A program made the translations under genes and the position numbers. This document shows positions 57,112-64,000 of a stretch of 64,000 bases of DNA, one piece after another. A model generated the notes under the pieces. That model was not told the DNA's origin and made no database searches. It was given only the letters and a program-made list of their open reading frames with translations. Source of the DNA: Petrosia ficiformis (lineage: Eukaryota > Porifera > Demospongiae > Haplosclerida > Petrosiidae); NCBI GenBank assembly GCA_947044365.1, contig OX345636.1:2252001-2316000 (forward strand). Reading direction: 5' to 3'. Numbering within the stretch: position 1 is the first letter of the stretch; each line of letters opens with the position of its first letter.

Positions 57112-58449
57112 CAAATATCCCTCAGTCCATCAGTACTGTATTGATCTTCTCATCCCAGTCAGTTTGAGATTCATTGACAATCTTTGTAAGACACCTTGAA
57201 AGTGTCTGGTTGAATCGCTCAGTGAGACCATTAGTCTGCAAAGTTAGGTAAATTAAATAATTATTATTATAATTTAGCTAGAATCTCATTTGATCATGAT
57301 AATCATGGTAAATAACCTGAGGGTGGTAAGCACTTGTAATACGATGTTCTGTGTTGGTAAAAGTGTAGTTCATTCACAAACTCACGACCTTGGTCTGTGA
57401 TAAGTGTCTCAGGACAACCCATCCTACATACAGAATACATCAGTTATTATATCCATGCATGCTAGGCTTTCTGTGCAGAATATAAATGTACGTATATGAA
57501 CTGTCATACACAATTCACTTACGGAGTAGATGAATTTGGCCACACCAAGTGCTAATTTATTTTGCAAGGGAGCAGCCTCAGCCCACTTCGAAAAATATCC
57601 TGTTAATGTGGCAATATACTTGTTCCCACGTGGAGTTTCAGGCAAGGGACCAATAAGCTCCATACCAACTTGACTCCAGATTTTTGGTTTTACAGGGATA
57701 GGATGAAGAACCCCTGAGGTTTTGTGTAACTTGTAATTATTCCTCTGGCATTGCTCACAGGATTCAATCTACAATAAATTTTAGGCTGCAAACTTGTGGC
57801 TTCACAAGCAATCAACACCAAAATAAACACTTAAAAACCTATCTATCCATAACAACTCCCACAGTATAATATAACAAACAACGTACATAGAGTTTGACAT
57901 CTTTAGATAATCCTGGCCAGTAATACTTTGAAGCTATCATGCACTCTGGCAACAATATGTTGTCATTGGCCCAAGTCTTCAATAATCAACCTCTCTGTCT
58001 TTGCATTTTTATCATCTCCCTCTATAGTGTTAGGTAAACAAAGCAGTATTTTGTTTATTCAGATATATAACTGTTTTTATTCTGTGATTTAGTTGTTCAA
58101 TATGCAACTTACATTTTTTACAATTTCACAATATATTCACATTTGAAGTACAACTATTACTATTCAGTGTTATGTTACACTGCATATATCTTTGAAAACT
58201 AACACTGTAAAGTAACTTGAAGAACCACCAACATAGATAGTATAGGTGAGCATCCTTAGTACAAAAGTACTTGGCTCTTTTACGAAGTGCCAATTTGTCT
58301 GATTTTGAAAAATCTTTGGGATAAACTCCGCGCTATCGTAACTATGAATGGTTGCATAAGCAAATCGACCATCACAGTGGTCACCATCAAAGTCCTCTAG
58401 TTGTTCGTCACCATTAGCAGAGTCTTCCACTACGCGATGAGCCATCTTG
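57112..58449 (-). pseudogene. gypsy-integrase-like gene (Ginger/GIN type), with introns
   Basis: It starts MAHRVVEDSANGDEQLEDFD at 58449 and runs directly into the region preceding an integrase (DKLALRKRAKYFCTKDAHLY), without gag or reverse transcriptase. A zinc-finger-like part (KYYWPGLSKDVKLY, exon end 57887, donor GTACGT) joins exon 57768-57523 (IESCEQCQRNNYKLHK ... LIGPLPETPRGNKYIATLTG). The next exons are 57423-57317 (GCPETLITDQGREFVNEL) and 57235 onward (TNGLTERFNQTLSRCLTKIV). TDQG and the NGLTERFN Glu are retained, but the first expected Asp (MELIG) is Glu and TDYF is TGYF. Frame breaks near 58310 and 57345 add to this. Integrase without retroviral-type partners, with introns, favours a Ginger-type DNA transposon or a domesticated GIN-like gene. 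Confidence 0.65.
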
Positions 58450-58459
58450 CATGCACGCA

Positions 58460-59163
58460 TGGCCAGAGGATCCCTTATTTACACAAGGGGGTCCCCGTTT
58501 TGCCAACAACATTAGGGACCCAGGAGCCCCATATTCATGGGTCCCTAAAATGTTATGACACGGGCTGTGCGAGACTATCAAGACGTGATTGTAGCCAAAA
58601 CAAAAGTTGTCTGACAAACCAGATCCCCCACGAAGGTCTAGCTTGTCAGCCTAGAGGCTATAGCCAGAGACTAATCTATATCTGTATATCACAAATCGAG
58701 ACAGTAATTTTATTAATTAATTTAAAAAACAAGCATACCTGACATGATTGACAGCCTATTATAGTTATTACTTTGATTTCTTACTATTTAAAGGATCCTG
58801 TAGGACTTTCGAGCGCGCGCGCGTTATATTCGCATGCAGAAATGTGTATGTAATTTTACAACTTCGTTGGTTTTGTTTTACCCGCCATTTTATTAGTCAT
58901 GGTTTGCTAGTCTAATGTAAACACTACATATTCTTTTTGGGAAGAGGTGTGAAATTGAAGACTCATCTATGATTACTTAATCAAATTGAACTAACTGATT
59001 TAAATAGACATTTGTTATAGTAAGTGTAGCTCTATGTACATGTACAAGTGTATATGGTGGTGGATCTACAGCAGGGCCTAGCAGGGCACAGGATGACACC
59101 ATGTGCCCTGCATAAGTCCCACATAAGCTAAAGAATTATGCCAGTTTCACCTACTCTGTTTTT
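58460..59163. other. spacer with repeat debris
   Basis: Includes GGGTCCC motifs (58490-58560), a TCTGACAAACCAGA relic, a GAGCGCGCGCGCG tract at 58811 and, on the minus strand, a YY1-like AAAATGGCGGG near 58880 with only a 10-codon frame. No gene supported. Confidence 0.4.
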
Positions 59164-59740
59164 GCCTACTCGAAATTTATTAAAATAATTCCACATTTGC
59201 CTACGTAATACCGTAGTGATGTATAATTATTTATTATTGCTTGTTTTATTGCAATTTCAATATTGTTTACTGTAATATATAACCTTGTCCTAATGATAAC
59301 CTAACAATGATAGGCCTACTGCCTCGCTTCGCTCGGTAACTATTAGCTTTAGCCACCTTTACGGAGAGCTTGCGCAGCGCGCTCGTCCCTATTTCCTGGG
59401 TTCAACGTTTCTACAACACTAATCATGCATCTAAAATAGGAGAGGCAAATACTACAGTTGACCCATATTTTTTACCTAACGACAAGGGCGCCTAGAATGG
59501 TCATATGTTCCAAGGGGCCTAGAGTGGTCATACATACCAAGCGCCCTAGAGTGGTCATACATACCAAGCACCCCTAGAATGGTCATACGTTGCAAGGACC
59601 CCTAGAGTGGTTAAGCGGCTGCAAAGAAACATTTGACGATTGAATCTTAGCAGAGAATTTCTTAATAAAAATATTTTGGTTAATTAAATATACGGTATAC
59701 GTAGGCAAATGTGGAATTAGTGCATAAATTTCGAGTAGGC
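59164..59740. repeat. inverted-repeat element enclosing a 27-28-bp tandem array
   Basis: GCCTACTCGAAATTTAT (59164 on) with CCACATTTGCCTACG is mirrored by CGTAGGCAAATGTGG and ATAAATTTCGAGTAGGC ending at 59740. Inside, CCTAGA-TGGTCATA units start at 59491, 59518, 59545, 59573 and 59601. More GTAGGCGAAATGGAAGTAGGC fragments occur at 60790. Confidence 0.75.
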
Positions 59741-60424
59741 AATTATACATATAATTATAATAATATTAAAATTAGTTACTTACTGCCATAAACTAGACAA
59801 AAGCTAACTACTGAGTGAACTACTGAGACCTCAATTCAAATGGCAAAGCTATAACAGTCACGATCTGACTCCTACGAAAAAGCAGAGATTAAAGGGTTAT
59901 AAATTAAATTAATAGCACACATGGTAAAAGTATGACTTCTAAACAGTTCTCCATCTGTATCTGCCTCTGAGTGGTGTATCTTTGGAGGACTTACTACCAT
60001 TACCCCTGTAGTGAGTGAGAAGTCCTGTCCTTATAAGAAGTGCTGTTAATTAATATTCCTTTTAACCCTAAAATTCAGTACTTGTACCTTACTTAAGTCT
60101 TTACTTGGCCCCATGCCTGGTACATGCATGTAAGAATACTGCTATCAAATTACATGATAATGTAATTATCATCATAATTATGTTTTTGCTCAAATAACAT
60201 ATAGAAGAGTATAGAAACCTTGTGAGAATCTAGTTATTAATAATATATTGCATTTAGTATCTTCCTATCAGGTCATATTATACAGGAAACTAATTTAATT
60301 ATTGCCACCTACATGTAGAATTAGACATCCATTTCTTGGTATATAAAATTGGTTGAATAGATGATCTCATCCACAGTTGTATGTTATAATTATATATATA
60401 TATGAATATTATATATACATTATA
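59741..60424. other. non-coding spacer
   Basis: AT-rich; nothing supported. Confidence 0.5.
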
Positions 60425-60511
60425 GTATGATGGTGACATCATCCCTTGGATGTGGTGAGTCCTATAGACCTTCCATGTGCACACTATGCAGGAGATGTCA
60501 CCATCATACAA
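60425..60511. repeat. hairpin with 16-bp arms
   Basis: GTATGATGGTGACATC pairs with GATGTCACCATCATAC across about 55 bases. It immediately precedes a larger foldback. Confidence 0.85.
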
Positions 60512-60520
60512 TATATTGTA

Positions 60521-60667
60521 TATAGTATGCTAATAGTTCCTATATACTATATATAGGACCCTGGTTTTGTGTCTTCGGATGTGATATAGCCATCGCAGGC
60601 TCGGGCTATATCACATCCTCGGACACAAAACTTAGGTCCTATATTTTGTATATTAGCATACTATTAT
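60521..60667. repeat. foldback with arms of about 65 bp
   Basis: The left arm (TAGTATGCTAATAG ... GTGATATAGCC) is mirrored by the right arm (GGCTATATCACATCC ... TATTAGCATACTA) with a loop of about 12 bases near 60592-60603. TTTTGTGTC/GACACAAAA and TAGGACC/GGTCCTA pairs are intact. Confidence 0.85.
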
Positions 60668-61199
60668 ATTACATATATAATATACGTATAATATATATAA
60701 TTATATATAATATTATATATATTGATAATCATTATCATTTATCATGTATAGCTATTACAGACTAGGTGAATTGATACTATTTGACAATAAGTAGGCGAAA
60801 TGGAAGTAGGCGATTTGAGAGCAGGCAAAATAGGACTATCCCCTTTAGATTTATGAGTATGGTTTATATGTTGTTTAATGATATTCGTATCTTCTAGTGG
60901 GTGGTTTAGGTCTTATTTGTGTGTGACTAATAATATTCACAAGTATTATATATTACCAGGAATATGTTGTGTGTAATCTGCAATCATAAATATTATTAGT
61001 TACTAATAATGATGTTATGGGTGAATTTGAATGAATATGAGATACTCTAGATATTTGATATTCCACATAGCTAGAATATTAAATGGAAAACACAAAGTTA
61101 AATTATTTTAATTTTGTTGCTGAGGCACAATCTTAATCTTGTGCATGTACTTTTATGGTTTTGATATCCCTACATGTTCCTTCATTTTTCCTTGCACAG
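60668..61199. other. non-coding spacer
   Basis: TA-rich stretch at 60660-60730, otherwise no feature. GTAGGCGA fragments at 60790-60830. Confidence 0.5.
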
Positions 61200-61480
61200 T
61201 ATTCTGCACAAGATGTTTAGTGATTGGTTGTGTTCGTCAGTCAGTCAGTCAGTCAAGTCAGTCTGTCATGCAGAAAAAATCGATACTTTAGTTTAGAATA
61301 CTTTAAACATCACATCAGTCAGCTAGAAAATAGTCATATAAGAACGTAAGCATACTTTGCAGAAGCTAATGCAGTTCACAGCATCCTCATTTCCTGAGTT
61401 TTCTTATTATTAGTTTAGAAAAGTCCACCATATGGCAGTCAGTCACACCCTTCATAGCAATAATCATAACACGTTTGGAA
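61200..61480. repeat. dispersed repeat with (GTCA)n, related to 36390-36630
   Basis: GATTGGTTGTGTTCGTCAGTCAGTCAG, the ATACTTTAAACATC block and GTTTAGAAAAGTCCACCAT correspond in order to 36400-36620. No coding support. Confidence 0.65.
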
Positions 61481-62179
61481 TGTAAAACAATTTACCTATT
61501 GTTATTATGATTAGCTATGTGTGGACTATGTGTTCTAGTTTAGAAATAGTTTTATTAATATTAATTTTAATCATTTTCATTAGAGCAGTTAACTTATTCA
61601 TTGATCAAAACACATCCACCCACAAATACATCATCATAAACAACAAAATTATATTATTAACTTCTACATAGTCTTTTTGCTATATTTAGCATGTAGGATT
61701 GCTATATGGAACTAGTTCTGTTGTATGCTCTATGATTGCAAGTCTGTTTTAATTGTGTTTGGACAATTGAACACTGTATTTGAGGTGGACACCATTTCAA
61801 TTTCTGGTATTCTTTTGTTATAGTGTTTTTTTTGTTAAGAGAGAAATCTCATAATTAATGTTGCCATGGTTACATTCACTATATTTATATTATTTCACAA
61901 AATTGGAATTAAATTACAACCACTTACCTGTGTATATACACTGTGTACATGTGTGTTATGTATACACACGTCTTTATGGGATATATGAACCTACTGCATG
62001 GAAGGTATTGGTAGCTGAGTTGGGAGGTTTACATCACAGATATAGACCAATAAAACATGTTATACATGTTTATTATAAAATTCATACCTCAAGATCTAAA
62101 CCATATAAACAACATAAAAAAAAATTATATCGATTTAATTATCCCCCACTTGGGTTTTGTCAAATATACCATTGTATAT
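61481..62179. other. non-coding spacer
   Basis: A 119-codon plus frame at 61858-62217 has no recognisable motif and runs into the repeat at 62180, so it is probably incidental. Confidence 0.5.
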
Positions 62180-62393
62180 TAGTCTCGTCCCCAGCTGCCC
62201 ACGCCTTTAACGAGTGAGAGAGCGTCTGGCACACTAAGTCAACTTTCTTGGAAGTATGACAGGAAATTGATGGCAAATTATACGTGTCACATACATAAAC
62301 ACAATACTAAGCATGGCTGCAGATGTTAGTTCGGCGATAATGCAGTCTTTCCAGCCTACCTACCTACTGAAGATCAGTTTACTAAGTGCTAAA
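62180..62393. repeat. interspersed repeat ending in GAGACTA, copy 2
   Basis: The inverted counterpart of 12189-12394: begins TAGTCTCGTCCCCAGCTGCC and ends CTGAAGATCAGTTTACTA. A third, partial copy (TGTGCCAGACGCCCTCTCGC to GACGAGACTAATT) is at 62645-62705 in the orientation of copy 1. Confidence 0.75.
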
Positions 62394-62705
62394 CAACACT
62401 AACCTGGACACAAGCTGTTGCATGGCTTACAAACATGGCATGTACCAAGGCTACGGGGATCAGGTACACAACCAAACTCTCTTTCATTTTCATTCCATTT
62501 TCACTACTTCCCAGATTTCTCCATTCTTTAGCACTCTATGATAACAAATTTTAAACAGTTATTCACCATGTTAAAGTCAACATCACACAATACGTCACAG
62601 AATAGTGTGATTTGATTGGAGAGACGGATTTTGTTCTCTAGTTCCAAGAAAGTGTGCCAGACGCCCTCTCGCTCATTAAGGGCGTGGGCGGCTGTGGACG
62701 AGACT

Positions 62706-63164
62706 AATTGAAGATGACCAGGTGGGGATCCTCCCCATTTAAACGTAGCTACTTCAATGTGCAGACAACTACTTTGAATACAAACAAACCACAAAATTAA
62801 ACTTGTGGTGTTGCTAAATTGTATAATTTGATTGCTGCTTATTGTTTTCCTTTGTTACGAGGCACTGTAGCATTCAACTTTAATTCAAGGGTTTGAAGAG
62901 TTGTAAGAAGCATCATAAGGCTTAAACCACCCACAACAAGATAAGAATATCAATAAACAACCATATCAACCATACCATAAATCTTACATGTATTAGTAAT
63001 TAGTTGTACATGATAATTGATTATAAGTATAACATACATGTACATGTAATACAATGTGAAAGAGTTTACTTCATGAAAATGATGCAAACTGCAGTTTAGC
63101 ACAAACTACAGTGCTGTGTGTGACTAATAATATACGTGAGTATTATAATTATACAAGAATAATA
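62706..63164. other. non-coding spacer
   Basis: AT-rich with TACATGTACATG runs; nothing supported. Confidence 0.5.
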
Positions 63165-63447
63165 AAAAACATTTTCAATAAAAACGAAAGAAGATGTAGG
63201 GACGTGAAAACCCAAAAAGCATGTGAGCAAGGTTGGGAGGCTAACATAAGACCCAAAATTAAACAAACCACTTCCATATAACCATACATAAGTCAAAATG
63301 CAAAGAGCTGTACTTATGTAGGGTTATATGGAAGTGGTTTGTTTAATTTTGGGTCTTATGTTAGCCTCCCAACCTTGTTCACATGCTTTTTGGGTTTTGA
63401 CGTCCTTACATCTTCTTTCATTTTTATTGAAAATGTTTTTTATTATT
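63165..63447. mobile_element. foldback element, arms about 125 bp, copy 2
   Basis: CATTTTCAATAAAAACGAAAG is mirrored by CTTTCATTTTTATTGAAAATG. GGTTGGGAGGCTAACATAAG pairs with CTTATGTTAGCCTCCCAACC and ATGGAAGTGGTTTGTTTAAT with its inverse. The arms meet around 63290-63320. Pairing is closer than in the copy at 35425-35710. Confidence 0.9.
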
Positions 63448-63799
63448 CTTGTTTCCATTGTTTTTTCTCTGAATGGAGTGAATATTTTTTGTAGATTGCA
63501 GAAATACAGGTGAAAGTTATATTATATCATGTAATCATACAATCATATATTCATTAAAATTTGTTCATCAATGAAGGTCAGTTTCTTGTATATATCAATT
63601 ATTTATGCATTCTTTTTCACTTACAGAACTGTCTGCAGTCCTAGTGTCAGTCACTGTGTCAACCATTCAGTATTCCAATACTTATCATAGTATATAATAT
63701 TATTATACAATGGCTTTAATATTAATAATTATTATATTCATTATTGCAAGAATTTATTTGCTCACAAACGTTGCTTATGAGTTTCTCCTCCATGTTCCG

Positions 63800-63880
63800 A
63801 GTACACAAATGCGCATGCGTAATTAATACACTTATTAAAATGGCGTCCAATTCGAGAACAAATCTTTGTAGTTGTTGAGA
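63800..63880 (+). promoter_or_regulatory. possible NRF-1/YY1-type promoter
   Basis: GCGCATGCG at 63811-63819 matches an NRF-1 core. AAAATGGCG at 63836-63844 matches a YY1-type initiator context with an in-frame ATG (MASNSRTNLCSC then TGA). The arrangement parallels 30493-30540. A following segment is homologous to 36850-36990, so this may be part of a dispersed repeat rather than a host promoter. Confidence 0.3.
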
Positions 63881-64000
63881 CTCTCTTTTTCATAGTATCT
63901 GAGGATATCATCTCGATATTTGTAGACCAGAATTTTACTATGAATGCAACTGGAATGGTGCTAGAATCATTGTGATAGTTCAACAAACAAAAAAATGATT

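Noticed and set aside
61858..62217. 119-codon plus frame rich in Tyr and His
   Set aside because: Runs into an interspersed repeat and shows no motif.
62440..62475. Short plus frame MAYKHGMYQGYGDQ before GTACAC
   Set aside because: Looks exon-like but no following exon could be matched.

Overview
The window looks like animal nuclear DNA that is AT-rich and full of repeats. Genes are split by short GT-AG introns, and a stretch of about 10 kb on the minus strand encodes an ankyrin-repeat plus Death-domain protein. The ankyrin/Death architecture, the small introns and the mix of DNA transposons (KDZ-like, CACTA-like, pogo, MULE, Tc1, integrase-like) fit an early-branching metazoan. A demosponge such as Amphimedon is my best guess, but this is inference only. 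I saw no rRNA, tRNA, CRISPR array or operon-type gene organisation.

Layout. 1-8.7 kb: a 79-bp tandem repeat, a piggyBac-type MITE with TTAA ends, a decayed KDZ-like transposase, a 78-bp minisatellite, a BEN-domain gene with frame breaks, a hAT-type MITE carrying a nested 2.8-kb two-gene transposon, and a Tc1 transposase. 8.9-14.1 kb: a minus-strand gene resembling BEN-associated proteins sits head to head with a CACTA/tnp2-like transposase. Next to them is a decayed integrase-core transposase gene split by a hAT MITE that still has its 8-bp target duplication. 16-17.7 kb: two tandem copies of a secreted cysteine-rich, probably GPI-anchored protein, each broken in a different part. 21-23.4 kb: a tandem duplication in which one copy preserves the empty site of the MITE inserted in the other. 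23.4-25.9 kb: a complete pogo/Tigger element with a transposase and an oppositely oriented HIRAN-like ORF. 26.2-30.3 kb: a complete MULE with 9-bp target duplications, encoding a ZSWIM-like transposase with SWIM and PHD zinc fingers.

30.5-44 kb holds the best candidate host gene, ankyrin repeats plus Death domain, whose exons join in phase with a terminal Death-domain exon. MITEs and a large foldback element sit in its introns. 44-57 kb is mostly non-coding, with decayed copies of one exon type, minisatellites, a hAT-type MITE and perfect palindromes. 57.1-58.5 kb is a gypsy-integrase-like (Ginger/GIN-type) gene with introns and frame breaks. 59-64 kb is dominated by inverted repeats, foldbacks and copies of repeats seen earlier, ending in a possible promoter with first exon.

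Most coding sequence is therefore transposase at various stages of decay. The host-like genes are the ankyrin/Death gene, the cysteine-rich pair and possibly the BEN-type genes. The most unusual feature is the recurrence of DNA transposons carrying a second, non-transposase ORF on the opposite strand.
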